A stretch of DNA of 41,122 nucleotides. Origin: Mucispirillum schaedleri (GTDB lineage Bacteria; Chrysiogenota; Deferribacteres; Deferribacterales; Mucispirillaceae). The notes beneath the pieces are model-generated. The model made no database searches. It saw only the letters and a list, made by a program, of their open reading frames with translations, and had not been told where the DNA came from. The stretch lies in contig CASEIN010000039.1 in the NCBI GenBank assembly GCA_949287985.1, positions 1-41,122 of the forward strand, written 5' to 3'. Below, one piece after another: positions 17,491-26,691 of this stretch; the first letter of the stretch is position 1; each line of letters opens with the position of its first letter. The translations under genes and the position numbers were made by a program.

Positions 17491-19080
17491 TTATTTTAAA
17501 CCTTCAATTTCCCCTTTTAATACCATCTCTTTTAATTTACGTTTTAATATTTTCCCAATAGTTGTTAGTGGTAAATCATCTGGAAAATAAACATACTTTG
17601 GTATTTTAAAGTTAGCAATATTTTTTTTCAAGTGTGCTTTTACATCTTTCTCTGTAATATTAATATTAGGATCTTTTTTAATATATGCAAGTATTATTTC
17701 ATCACCATCATCATCTGGCACACTAATAACTGCTGCAGCCTCTACTCCACGTATATTATGAATGTGTTCTTCAATCTCTCTAGGATACACATTCATACCC
17801 TTAACTAATATTAAATCTTTTTTTCTATCAACAATAGTTATATAACCATCTTTATCCATTTTCCCTAAATCACCAGTGAAAAACCAGCCATTTTTTATAG
17901 CTTCAGCAGTTTCTTTTGGCATTTTCCAGTAACCTTGCATAATATTAGGTCCTTTTGCAATAATTTCCCCTACTTCACCACGTGGAACTTCCATATCATC
18001 AGAATCTACAATTTTAACAGAAACTCCATAAAATGCCCTGCCTACTGTCCCTGCCCTTGGATCATCTAAAGTATTACCAGCCACAACAGGCGAAGCTTCT
18101 GATAAACCATAACCTTCAACCAAAGGAATACCAAATTTTTTCAGGAATTTTGTGTATATATCAACAGGAAGCCCTGAACCAGAACATAAATGTATTTTAA
18201 TAGGATATACAAACTTAATAAAAAGTTTAGGCATTTTTGCTTTAACTAATGCAGAATATACTGTTGGAACTGCTGCCATAACAGTAGGTCGTTTAAAAAT
18301 TAATATATTTCTAAAGTTTTTCGTTTTCAAATCCATTACTGATTCTAAAATAATAATAGATGCACCTAAAAACGAAGGAAACATAATAGTTACTTCAAAA
18401 GAATAAATATGAAACATTGGTAAAAATAGTAAAAATCTATCTTTATGGTCCATTTTATATGATACTGAAGCCATTTTTACCATGTTAATAAGGTTACTAT
18501 GGGAAAGCATAGCACCTTTTGGATTACCTGTAGTTCCTGATGTATAAATAATTACAGCAGTATCTTTTTCATCAATTTCAAGCTCCAAAGGAAGCTCACT
18601 CATATTTCTATCTTTTATAAGAACATTTTCTGCTCCCCAGTTTTCTGCTGTATCATCATAAGAAAATACAGATTTCAAACAAGAACAGTCTTCTTTAACC
18701 TTACTAATAATACCTTTAAATTTTTCTGAAGTAAAAATTGCTGTTGCTTCACAATTACTAATAATATAACTAACTTCTTTATCTTTTAAAAAAGTATTAA
18801 CAGGCACAACTATTCCACCTGCTTTTGCAATTGCAAATATGGAAAAAATAAAATAAGGTGAATTTTCCATCATTATTGCAACTCTATCACCTTTACGAAT
18901 ACCTGAAAAAGCAAGAACTCGCGAAATTTTATTGCATATTTTCTCTGCCTGTGAATATGTATACACAATATCTTTAAAATACAAATACTTTTTACTGCCA
19001 TTTTTTTCTGATTGATATGTTAAAATATCTGCCAGTGTAAATGGCTCTTTAATCTCATCTTTCTTTTTTCTAAAAAACAT
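17491..19080 (-). CDS. Long-chain acyl-CoA synthetase (AMP-forming)
   Basis: A 529-residue adenylate-forming enzyme that activates a fatty acid to its acyl-CoA. The ATP loop YTSGTTGNPKGAMLSH lies near residue 177, VEGYGLSEASPVV near 322, GWFFTGDLGKMDKDG near 400, the hinge DRKKDLILVKGMNVYPREIE near 420 and the catalytic lysine region TIGKILKRKL near 513. This fits FadD-type ligases with medium or long-chain substrates. The N-terminal MFFRKKKDE has no membrane helix. The ATG is 3 bases after the upstream gene, whose end supplies GGAG. It may feed lipid synthesis or degradation; no beta-oxidation genes are close. Confidence 0.92.
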   Translation of the reverse strand: MFFRKKKDEIKEPFTLADILTYQSEKNGSKKYLYFKDIVYTYSQAEKICNKISRVLAFSGIRKGDRVAIMMENSPYFIFSIFAIAKAGGIVVPVNTFLKDKEVSYIISNCEATAIFTSEKFKGIISKVKEDCSCLKSVFSYDDTAENWGAENVLIKDRNMSELPLELEIDEKDTAVIIYTSGTTGNPKGAMLSHSNLINMVKMASVSYKMDHKDRFLLFLPMFHIYSFEVTIMFPSFLGASIIILESVMDLKTKNFRNILIFKRPTVMAAVPTVYSALVKAKMPKLFIKFVYPIKIHLCSGSGLPVDIYTKFLKKFGIPLVEGYGLSEASPVVAGNTLDDPRAGTVGRAFYGVSVKIVDSDDMEVPRGEVGEIIAKGPNIMQGYWKMPKETAEAIKNGWFFTGDLGKMDKDGYITIVDRKKDLILVKGMNVYPREIEEHIHNIRGVEAAAVISVPDDDGDEIILAYIKKDPNINITEKDVKAHLKKNIANFKIPKYVYFPDDLPLTTIGKILKRKLKEMVLKGEIEGLK

Positions 19081-19083
19081 TAT

Positions 19084-19956
19084 TTACTCCGATAAATGCA
19101 TTAAATCTTGACTTCTATCATTAAAAGCACGCTTTAGTAAAGGCAACGCCTCCTCAATTGACATAAAACTACCTGCTATTTCTATGGTTTCTTTATATTT
19201 CACTTGAGCATTTTTTAAATCGAATTCTTCAATAACTTCACCATCATTATCTGAACCACATAATGAAAGTTTACTGCAAAAGTCATATGTTAGTAATGAT
19301 TTAACAACCTCTTTTACCTGTGCATTATTCAAATTCTGCTTTTGTTTTGGTGCAGTAATAGTAATATCTGCCTTTAGCCCACCAACTTCATCTATCATAC
19401 CTAAAAGTGAACCTTCTTTTGTAGTCATAAATTCAGATTGAATATCATAACTTGGAAAATTTACTGTAATTGAAAGTTTTTTATAAAAATCCCAAGATAG
19501 TGTTCTAATATCAATTTTATCTTCAAAAAGTGGTGTAAGTTTAACACTTCCATCTCTTGAAAACTCATTTAAAAGTTTTTTATATGCTCCAACAGGACCA
19601 CCACCACCAGCAGCTAAAGTTAATATAAACCTTGATTCTGGATTAATTAAGGCATAATAAAGCTCACCTAAAGAACCATCATTTATTGGAACAGCAGAAA
19701 TTCCTTCTTCCTCACTTAAATAAACAGGCCATGATGTTTTTTCTTTAAATAAAGATACTAAAAAAGTATTTGTATCTGCAATATCCACCTTACTTTCTAT
19801 TTTCCAATAGTAATGAGACTGTCCAGCATCAAATGTACCAGAACTATCTTCACTATTCAAAAGAGAATTAAATGAAAGTTTTAATTCAGTAAAATAATCA
19901 TCATTTGCAGAACTGATAAAATGATAAGCAACTACAGATTTTTTACTCCAGCTCAA
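19084..19956 (-). CDS. Unrecognised 290-residue protein, first gene of the fadD operon
   Basis: I do not recognise this family. The protein is soluble and acidic, without signal peptide or membrane helix. It starts with a beta-rich half (SVVAYHFISS, HYYWKIESKVDIADTNTFLVSLFKEKTSWPVY), then a patch of four glycines in TLAAGGGGPVGAYK near residue 118, and a second half with repeated beta strands. The motif FLVSLFKEK.SWPVY followed by GSLGELYYALINPES recalls uncharacterised proteins in phages and accessory regions, without firm assignment. The start is a TTG with GGAGGA five bases upstream. It is the first gene of the operon with the acyl-CoA ligase, the rod-like protein and the DUF1349 pseudogene. 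Confidence 0.75.
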   Translation of the reverse strand: MSWSKKSVVAYHFISSANDDYFTELKLSFNSLLNSEDSSGTFDAGQSHYYWKIESKVDIADTNTFLVSLFKEKTSWPVYLSEEEGISAVPINDGSLGELYYALINPESRFILTLAAGGGGPVGAYKKLLNEFSRDGSVKLTPLFEDKIDIRTLSWDFYKKLSITVNFPSYDIQSEFMTTKEGSLLGMIDEVGGLKADITITAPKQKQNLNNAQVKEVVKSLLTYDFCSKLSLCGSDNDGEVIEEFDLKNAQVKYKETIEIAGSFMSIEEALPLLKRAFNDRSQDLMHLSE

Positions 19957-20028
19957 ACAAATCCTCCATACAACATACTATATTTTAATATAACAAAACT
20001 TATTTATTTTGTAAACTTTAATAATACA

Positions 20029-20058
20029 TGGACAGGATTTTATATTAATGTGTATAAA
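20029..20058 (+). promoter_or_regulatory. Possible promoter of the mltG operon
   Basis: TGGACA at 20029-20034 and TATAAA at 20053-20058 have an 18-base spacer. The leader to the mltG start would be about 79 bases. No obvious structure is visible in that leader. Confidence 0.35.
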
Positions 20059-20143
20059 ATTACAAGTGATTTTATAATTTTTCTTGAAATAGTTATTAAT
20101 TACTGTTAATATCATCAAAAATAAATATTAAAAAGTGGGTTTT

Positions 20144-21160
20144 ATGAAGAAAAAAATTATTTTATCAATATTAGTAATTCTTATTTTATGTATAGCAGGT
20201 GTATCATTTTCTGGTTATTACTGGTATAATACATCAAAAAACTTTTTATTAAATAATAATATTACAACAGAAATCAATATTGAAAAAGGTCACAGCTATG
20301 GGCAGCTATATAATGAGCTTTTTTCTAATATTGAAACACCTATATATTTTGATATATACATTAATAAAGTTGAAAAATTACCACAAAATATGAAATTTGG
20401 ATATTATGTTGCCGATAATATATCTTACTATGAATTTATCCAAAATATCAAACAAGGCATACAGTCTACTGTTAAAGTAACAGTTCCTGAAGGTTATAAT
20501 TTATTTGATATAGCAAATGCTGTTGAAAAAGCAGGTGTTGCTTCTAAAGATGCATTTTTAAAATTAGCATTTGATAAAAGTATAGTAAAAGAGATTACTG
20601 GTCATGAATATGTTAGTTTAGAAGGCTTTTTATTTCCAGGCACATATCTATTTCCAAAAAACTTTGGTGCAAGAAATGTAATAGATACTATGTATGCTGA
20701 TTTTAAAAAATTTCTTCCTAAAAATTTTAAAGAAAAAGTTGCTGCTCAAGGGTTAGACGAATATCAGGCTCTTATTCTAGCATCTATAGTTCAAAAAGAA
20801 ACATATAATAGTAGAGAAGCTCCGATTGTTGCTTCAGTTTACTATAACAGGCTTAATATCGATATGATACTTCAAGCTGACCCTACAATTTTATATGGTA
20901 ATTTTTTAAGGGGAGATTTTGAAATAAAAATAGGCAGAAGTGATCTGCGTGATGAAACAAATATTTATAATACATATAAACATAAAGGACTGCCACCTAC
21001 TCCAATATGTAACCCATCACTAATAGCATTAGAAGCTGTGGCAGACCCTGCTAAAACAAAATACATATTTTTTGTAGCCAGCAGAGATGGTGAACACTTA
21101 TTTTCAGAAACTTATGAGGAACATAAAAGATACGTAGATGAGCACCAAAAAAGAAAATAA
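20144..21160 (+). CDS. mltG: Endolytic murein transglycosylase
   Basis: MltG cleaves nascent peptidoglycan strands in the periplasm and limits glycan length. The 338-residue protein has an N-terminal signal-anchor helix (about residues 3-25), a LysM-like part with VTVPEGYNLFDIANAVEKAGV, and the YceG catalytic domain. The catalytic glutamate is Glu219 in ILASIVQKETYN; YYNRLNIDMILQADPTILYG, YNTYKHKGLPPTPICNPS and KYIFFVASRDGEH are conserved blocks. I start at ATG 20144 behind AAGTGGG rather than at the GTG at 20135. It overlaps ppx/gppA by 23 bases. Confidence 0.94.
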   Translation: MKKKIILSILVILILCIAGVSFSGYYWYNTSKNFLLNNNITTEINIEKGHSYGQLYNELFSNIETPIYFDIYINKVEKLPQNMKFGYYVADNISYYEFIQNIKQGIQSTVKVTVPEGYNLFDIANAVEKAGVASKDAFLKLAFDKSIVKEITGHEYVSLEGFLFPGTYLFPKNFGARNVIDTMYADFKKFLPKNFKEKVAAQGLDEYQALILASIVQKETYNSREAPIVASVYYNRLNIDMILQADPTILYGNFLRGDFEIKIGRSDLRDETNIYNTYKHKGLPPTPICNPSLIALEAVADPAKTKYIFFVASRDGEHLFSETYEEHKRYVDEHQKRK

Positions 21161-22061
21161 TATTGCAGCAGGAATAGATATTGGAAGTAATTCCATAAGG
21201 TTGTTGATTGCTGAAGTTGAAAATAATAAAATAAAAAATATAATATATCAACAAAAAGCAACCACTCGCCTTGCTACAAATATTGATAAAACTTCAATGC
21301 TTGCAAAAGAGCCATTTGAAAACTCTATAAATGTGCTTGCTGATTTTAAAGCATTGCTTGAACGTTATGGAGTGAAAAATGTGATTACAGTTGCTACAAG
21401 CGCTGTTAGAGAAGCTAAAAATGGTAGTGAGTTTATAGATGCTGCAAAAAAAATAGGTATAGAAATATCAATAATTAGTGGTAATGAAGAAGGCTTATTA
21501 GAGTATATGGGTGTTTGCTCTGGGCTTGATTTAAACTCTAATCCATTAATATTAGATGTTGGTGGTGGTTCTTCTGAAATAATTTATAAACTGGAAAACA
21601 ATGATATACATACTGAAAGCCATAAAATAGGTGTTGTAAAAATGGCTGATATGTTTGATTTTAAGCATAATAATACTGATAATTTAGAAAAATGTCAGTT
21701 GTATATTAATGATTTTTTCAAAAATGTTACTATTCCAAATAATATAGAAAACTTTATTGCAACAGCAGGAACAGCTACAACTCTTGCTGCAATAGATATG
21801 CAGATGACAGAATATGATTATACAAAGGTAAATGGATACACTATTCATATTAATAATATAAACCATATACTTCATAGAATATATAATACTCCATACAACA
21901 AAAGAATAGATATTAAAGGTATGGATAAAGGCAGAGAAGATTTAATAATTCCAGGCATACTTATTATTCTTGAAATTTTAAATAAAACTTCGTTAGATAA
22001 TATTATGGTTTCTGATTTCGGTTTAAGAGAGGGAGCAGTTGTTAGAGCAGCCAGTTATTAA
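21138..22061 (+). CDS. Ppx/GppA exopolyphosphatase family protein
   Basis: A 307-residue member of the ASKHA ATPase fold that removes phosphate from polyphosphate or pppGpp. The two phosphate loops are GIDIGSNSIRLLIAE at residues 13-27 and ILDVGGGSSEIIY near 139, with TSAVREAKN near 89 and GTATTLAAID near 212 also conserved. The short length shows that the C-terminal HD-like domain of E. coli Ppx/GppA is missing, as in many non-enteric homologs. Whether polyphosphate or the alarmone is the substrate cannot be decided. It overlaps both mltG and the DUF445 gene. Confidence 0.92.
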   Translation: MSTKKENNIAAGIDIGSNSIRLLIAEVENNKIKNIIYQQKATTRLATNIDKTSMLAKEPFENSINVLADFKALLERYGVKNVITVATSAVREAKNGSEFIDAAKKIGIEISIISGNEEGLLEYMGVCSGLDLNSNPLILDVGGGSSEIIYKLENNDIHTESHKIGVVKMADMFDFKHNNTDNLEKCQLYINDFFKNVTIPNNIENFIATAGTATTLAAIDMQMTEYDYTKVNGYTIHINNINHILHRIYNTPYNKRIDIKGMDKGREDLIIPGILIILEILNKTSLDNIMVSDFGLREGAVVRAASY

Positions 22062-23469
22062 CCTAATAACTACCCCATTAGTTGCAGGTGTTGTTGGTTA
22101 TGTCACAAATAAAATTGCAATTAAAATGTTGTTTAGACCATATAAGCCTAAATGGTATACATTAGGCTGGCAGGGAATTGTTCCAAAAACTCGTCCTAAG
22201 CTTGCAAATAAAATTTCAGAAATAGTTGGGCAAAAACTATTAGCTCATGATGATTTTTTATATGCACTTGAACACAATGATATTAAAGCATCTATAAATA
22301 ATATTATTAACACGAAACTTTCTACACTTTCTCAGAAAGATATACATGTTCTTATTAGATTATTTAATATTGAAGACAGGCTTATTGCACATAAAGAAGC
22401 CGTTAATAATATTTTAAATAATGCAGCATACTTTTTTATACAACAGCTACTGGAAAAAAAGATTAATGTGTCATATGTATCACAACCAATATTAAATGTA
22501 ATTAAAAACATTAATATAGAACAGTTTGTGTTAGATGAAATCGAAGTATATATCACAAAAATATATGATGAAAATAAACAACTTAAAGAACTACTACCTG
22601 AATATATTTTAGAGAAAAAAGAGTATCTTATAGGTGTTTTAACTAATATTATTATGGACAATATACAATCTTTAGGTAGAAATCCAACTGTTCAAAAAGT
22701 ATTAATAGAAAAAATAATACAATTTAAAAATAAAATGTTCGCATCAGCTTCTGGTGTAGATGTTTTAAAAGCAGGCTTTATTTCATTATTTTTATCTGAT
22801 GATAAAATTATGAAAATGGTTCAAGATGAACTGCCTAATATTACTTATGACTTATCAAAAAGTAAAGAGCTATACAGCAGTTTATACAGCATGGTTGAAA
22901 ATGAATTTGATAAATTTTTAGATAAAAATATTCAAGAATTACTGCTGTTTTTTGGTTTTAATAATGTAGATGATTTTACTGATTCTGTAAACAATATTAT
23001 TGTTAGTAATGTTGATATTAATAATAAAATATTAAATATTATTTTAGATAAGCTGCATAAATATGATAATCTTACTATTAATGAAATTTTAAATATTCTT
23101 CAAATTGATATAAAATCATATATTAAAATAGATATTATGGATATACTAAACAGTGATAACTATAAAACTAATAAAAATAATTTAATTATTAAAGTTACAA
23201 ACTATATTGCTTCCAATTCATATAAAATATCATCAATAATAACAGAATTTATAATAAAATTAATAAAAGGTAATCTAAAATATGCATTAAATGCTATTAA
23301 TATAGAAAAAATAGTAAAAGATAAAATTAACGCCCTTCCACTTCCTGAAGTAGAAAATATCCTTTTTTCTTTTATGAAAGAACATTTTAAATGGATTAAT
23401 ATACTAGGCTTTTTTTTAGGGTTTTTAATAGGTCTTATACAGGCTGTATCAGTTTACTTTGTAAGATAA
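22039..23469 (+). CDS. DUF445 family membrane protein
   Basis: A 476-residue protein framed by membrane helices at about residues 8-28 and 453-475. The N-terminal block LVAGVVGYVTNKIAIKMLF, then GIVPKTRPKLANKISEIVG, is the DUF445 (YheB/YjiN-like) signature; the long middle part is mostly alpha-helical and rich in Asn, Ile and Lys. Function is unknown; some relatives are tied to envelope or spore structure. The start is a TTG at 22039 inside the end of the ppx/gppA gene, with AGAGAGGGAG directly upstream. It is the last gene of the three-gene operon and converges with the gene at 23471. Confidence 0.85.
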   Translation: MLEQPVINLITTPLVAGVVGYVTNKIAIKMLFRPYKPKWYTLGWQGIVPKTRPKLANKISEIVGQKLLAHDDFLYALEHNDIKASINNIINTKLSTLSQKDIHVLIRLFNIEDRLIAHKEAVNNILNNAAYFFIQQLLEKKINVSYVSQPILNVIKNINIEQFVLDEIEVYITKIYDENKQLKELLPEYILEKKEYLIGVLTNIIMDNIQSLGRNPTVQKVLIEKIIQFKNKMFASASGVDVLKAGFISLFLSDDKIMKMVQDELPNITYDLSKSKELYSSLYSMVENEFDKFLDKNIQELLLFFGFNNVDDFTDSVNNIIVSNVDINNKILNIILDKLHKYDNLTINEILNILQIDIKSYIKIDIMDILNSDNYKTNKNNLIIKVTNYIASNSYKISSIITEFIIKLIKGNLKYALNAINIEKIVKDKINALPLPEVENILFSFMKEHFKWINILGFFLGFLIGLIQAVSVYFVR

Positions 23470-23470
23470 C

Positions 23471-23689
23471 CTAATTGATTATATTTTTAATTTGATTTTT
23501 ATACTCTTCTTCACTTAAAACACCACTGTTATAATAGTAAGTGATTTCATCATACTTTGTAGTAAAATTATGTTCTTTTATAATAACTTCTTTTTCAACC
23601 TTATGTTCTTTTTTATGACCTTTTGCTAATAAAATTCCTGCAGCAATTAAAACAACCACTGCTGTTGAAACTAAAATTATATTTATCAT
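23471..23689 (-). CDS. Small membrane protein with SHOCT-like tail
   Basis: A 72-residue protein. Residues 3-22 form one membrane helix, followed by a charged linker rich in Lys, His and Glu, and a C-terminal segment (YYNSGVLSEEEYKNQIKNII) that matches the SHOCT pattern of a short helix, GxLSEEEY and a second helix. SHOCT domains are thought to promote oligomerisation. It is a single-gene unit, convergent with the DUF445 gene with one base between, and divergent from tex. Confidence 0.75.
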   Translation of the reverse strand: MINIILVSTAVVVLIAAGILLAKGHKKEHKVEKEVIIKEHNFTTKYDEITYYYNSGVLSEEEYKNQIKNIIN

Positions 23690-23803
23690 ATTGCATTACC
23701 CTTCTATGAATTTAATACATTTTAATCAAATTTATTAATTGTGTCAAATATAATATTAATATAGTTTATCTTTTAAAAAAAATATTATATTATTACATTA
23801 TTC

Positions 23804-23832
23804 TTGATTATATAATATAAATAAAGTAATAT
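23804..23832 (+). promoter_or_regulatory. Promoter of tex
   Basis: TTGATT at 23804-23809 and TAATAT at 23827-23832 are spaced by 17 bases, the same hexamers and spacing as before the carbonic anhydrase gene. The predicted start is about 25 bases before the ATG, which has AAGGA as ribosome-binding site. Confidence 0.5.
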
Positions 23833-23863
23833 CATAGCATATATATAAAATTAAGGACGATGT

Positions 23864-25990
23864 ATGACAGAACTTGATTCTTTAGTTAAAGAGTTTACCT
23901 TTCCTAAAAAGCATATTGAAAATTTATTATCATTATACCTTGATGGCAATACTGTTCCATTTATTGCTCGTTATAGAAAAGAGCAAACTGGAGCTATGGA
24001 TGAAATTCAAATTAGAGCTGTTCTTGAAAGATATGAATACCTTGAAAACCTTAATAAAAGACGTGAAGAAATCTTAAAAAATATTGATGAAAAAGGTAAG
24101 CTAACAGATGACTTAAAAAAATCTATTTTAAAAGCTCAAACTCTTACAGAGTTAGAAGATATTTATGCACCATATAAATCAAAGAAAAAAACAAAGGCAG
24201 ATATAGCAAGAGAAGCTGGTGTTGAACCAGTTGCAGAATATATTAAAAGTAATACAAATATAGCAAATTTGGAAGATTTTGCAAAAGATTATACTAATGA
24301 AAACACAAAAGATATTGATACTGTTTTATCTATGGCTAGAGATATAATAACAGAAGATATCGGCCATAATATTAATATAAAAAACAGACTTAGGGAAATA
24401 TATAACAAAACAGCTGTTATTTCTACTATTCAGGCTGAAGATTTTGAAGAAAGAACACCTTATGAAGCATATTATGAGTTTGAAGAAAAAGTTTCTACTC
24501 TACCACCTCATAGAATACTTGCAATATTTAGAGGGGAAAGGGAAAATATACTAAAAGTAAAATTAATAATTGATGAAGAATCATGTATTAATACTTGCCT
24601 TGCTATGCTTTATGAAGAAGGTTATAAACATAATAAGATAATAGAAAAATGTGCTTCAAGAGCATTTAAAACCATGCTTTCATCATCTATTGAGTTGGAA
24701 ATTAGAGGTGAACTTCGCCAAAATGCAGAAGAGAGAGCAATCCATGTTTTTGGTGATAACTTAAAAAGCTTGCTAATGACTCCACCTGTAAAAGGACGTT
24801 CTGTGCTTGGGTTAGACCCAGCCTATAGAACAGGCTGTAAATATGCTGCTGTTGATGAAACAGGTAAATTATTAACATATGGAGTTATATACCCTACTCC
24901 ACCACAAAATGATTATGAAGGCAGTAAAAAGAAAGTAATAGAAATAATTAATAAATTTAAAATCAATGCCATATCTATTGGTAATGGAACAGCAAGCAGA
25001 GAAACTGAAGAATTTGTTGCAAAAGTATTAAGTGAAACATCATTATCTGTAGAATATACTATAGTAAATGAAGCTGGAGCAAGTGTATACTCTGCTTCTG
25101 AAGTAGCTGCAAAAGAATTTCCTGATTTAGATGTTACTATACGTGGTGCCATATCTATTGCAAGACGAGTTATTGACCCACTGGCAGAATTAGTTAAAAT
25201 TGAACCACGTTCAATTGGCGTTGGTATGTATCAGCATGATGTTAATAAAAAGAAATTAGAAAATACTCTACAGGCAGTTGTAGAAGATGTGGTTAATAAT
25301 GTAGGTGTTAACTTAAATACTGCAAGCCCTTCTCTTTTACAGTATGTTTCAGGATTAAACTATAATATTGCTGAAAAAATAGTTAAATATAGAGAAGATA
25401 ATGGTGTTTTTAGCAATAGAAATCAACTACTAAAAATTACAGGACTTGGTGATGCTACTTTTAAACAATGTGCTGGGTTTTTAAAAATATATGGTGGAGA
25501 TGAACCACTTGACAGCATGTTTATACACCCAGAAACTTATGATGCAGTGCACATGCTTTTAAATAAACTAAACCTTACAATAGATAAATTATCTATGATA
25601 CGACTTGCTGTTAAAGGAAATAGTATAAATAAGCTATCAGAAGAAACAGGGCTTGGCACATATACATTTAATGATATTATAGAAAATTTAGAAAAACCAG
25701 ATAGAGATATTAGAGATAGTGTAGACCCTGTAATTTTTAAGAAAAGTGTTATGAACCTTGATGATTTAAAGCCAAGTATGATTATAACAGGAAAAGTAAC
25801 CAATATTGTAGATTTTGGTGCTTTTGTAGATATTGGACTTAAAAATGATGGTTTAGTACATATATCAGAGCTTTCTGAAAATTTTATTAAACATCCTAGT
25901 GAAGTTGTAAAAGTTGGGCAAAAAGTACAGGTAATGGTTGTAGATATTGATAAAGAACGTGGCAGAATAAGCCTTTCTATGAGAATTTAA
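23864..25990 (+). CDS. tex: Tex-family RNA-binding transcription accessory protein
   Basis: Tex is a bacterial relative of Spt6 that binds nucleic acid and affects transcription. The 708-residue protein carries the N-terminal helical domain (VPFIARYRKEQTGAMDE near residue 31, LEDIYAPYKSKKKTKADIARE near 98), a YqgF/RNase H-like domain (VLGLDPAYRTGCKYAAVD near 316), a helix-hairpin-helix segment (VNLNTASPSLL and ITGLGDATFKQC) and a C-terminal S1 domain (ITGKVTNIVDFGAFVDIG, then LVHISELS). It is slightly shorter than the usual 720-780 residues because the basic tail after S1 is absent. It is transcribed alone. Confidence 0.95.
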   Translation: MTELDSLVKEFTFPKKHIENLLSLYLDGNTVPFIARYRKEQTGAMDEIQIRAVLERYEYLENLNKRREEILKNIDEKGKLTDDLKKSILKAQTLTELEDIYAPYKSKKKTKADIAREAGVEPVAEYIKSNTNIANLEDFAKDYTNENTKDIDTVLSMARDIITEDIGHNINIKNRLREIYNKTAVISTIQAEDFEERTPYEAYYEFEEKVSTLPPHRILAIFRGERENILKVKLIIDEESCINTCLAMLYEEGYKHNKIIEKCASRAFKTMLSSSIELEIRGELRQNAEERAIHVFGDNLKSLLMTPPVKGRSVLGLDPAYRTGCKYAAVDETGKLLTYGVIYPTPPQNDYEGSKKKVIEIINKFKINAISIGNGTASRETEEFVAKVLSETSLSVEYTIVNEAGASVYSASEVAAKEFPDLDVTIRGAISIARRVIDPLAELVKIEPRSIGVGMYQHDVNKKKLENTLQAVVEDVVNNVGVNLNTASPSLLQYVSGLNYNIAEKIVKYREDNGVFSNRNQLLKITGLGDATFKQCAGFLKIYGGDEPLDSMFIHPETYDAVHMLLNKLNLTIDKLSMIRLAVKGNSINKLSEETGLGTYTFNDIIENLEKPDRDIRDSVDPVIFKKSVMNLDDLKPSMIITGKVTNIVDFGAFVDIGLKNDGLVHISELSENFIKHPSEVVKVGQKVQVMVVDIDKERGRISLSMRI

Positions 25991-25998
25991 TTATATGA

Positions 25999-26021
25999 AA
26001 ATATTTAAAATTTAAATATTT
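25999..26021. terminator. AT-only palindrome after tex, possible weak terminator
   Basis: AAATATTTAAA and TTTAAATATTT form an 11-base inverted repeat around a single A, 8 bases after the tex stop. It contains no G or C, so as a terminator it would be weak. It touches the stop codon of the decayed DUF805 copy on the other strand. The rest of the stretch between tex and the next intact gene is that decayed copy. Confidence 0.3.
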
Positions 26022-26301
26022 ATGTAATTGTAATACATAACATTAAATAACCACTTTTATTAAAATCATGGAACCGTTTAATGCTTAAAATAAAAAGTAA
26101 TATGAATAATATTGTTCCAAATATCTGTGATAATATGTTTGTAAAAATTTCGATAAAAAATTTAGATGTTAATGCAGGATAAATTACGTGGCATATAATA
26201 TTAACTACAGTATAAGTTTTTCTATTTATTCTGCCATGATAATTAAATAAAATATCAAATAAATCTATATTTTAAAAAAAATTAATAATATTACTGGTCA
26301 T
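26020..26301 (-). pseudogene. Decayed second DUF805 gene
   Basis: An ATG at 26301, four bases after the stop of the intact DUF805 gene, opens a frame that meets TAA at codon 10 (26274-26272), right after a run of eight T. Reading on in the same frame gives 83 more residues that are plainly DUF805: LFNYHGRINRKTYTVVN corresponds to LFSIKGRMNR.DYF of the neighbour, and FILSIKRFHDFNKSGYLM to FSIKRLHDMGYSGKLI. It then stops at 26020, lacking the last membrane helices of the family. Thus it has an early stop and a truncated end: a relic of a tandem duplication. Confidence 0.75.
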
Positions 26302-26305
26302 AAAC

Positions 26306-26689
26306 TTACTCATACTTATTTTCTTCTTTTTTTGGGGAATACAGCATCAGCACTACCCATAAAGCAATTTGTAATATAGTTGATAATATATAATTATCCC
26401 TTGCCGTATCACCCATTATTACTTGAAGTATTATTATATAAGGCAATATTATTAATTTTCCACTATAGCCCATATCATGCAGTCTTTTTATGCTAAATAC
26501 AGTGAAAAAATACAGAACAACAAAAGCAAAAATAATAAACGGTATTATTTCACCTTTCTCAATATATAAACCAGCACTGTTTACCATGTTATATTTAACT
26601 AAAAAATATATAATAACCAATACCATTGTATATATAAAATAATCGATACGGTTCATTCTACCTTTAATGCTGAATAATTTTTCAAACAA
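26306..26689 (-). CDS. DUF805 family membrane protein
   Basis: A 127-residue protein with four predicted helices and the DUF805 motifs LFSIKGRMNRIDYFIY near the N-terminus and SIKRLHDMGYSGK after the second or third helix. It ends in a short charged tail. The start codon is TTG at 26689 with GAGGT six bases upstream; that GAGGT is the end of the preceding gene, so translation is coupled to it. It is 38 residues shorter than the paralog at 13708, mainly because it lacks the acidic tail. A decayed copy follows directly. Confidence 0.85.
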   Translation of the reverse strand: MFEKLFSIKGRMNRIDYFIYTMVLVIIYFLVKYNMVNSAGLYIEKGEIIPFIIFAFVVLYFFTVFSIKRLHDMGYSGKLIILPYIIILQVIMGDTARDNYILSTILQIALWVVLMLYSPKKEENKYE

Positions 26690-26691
26690 AA

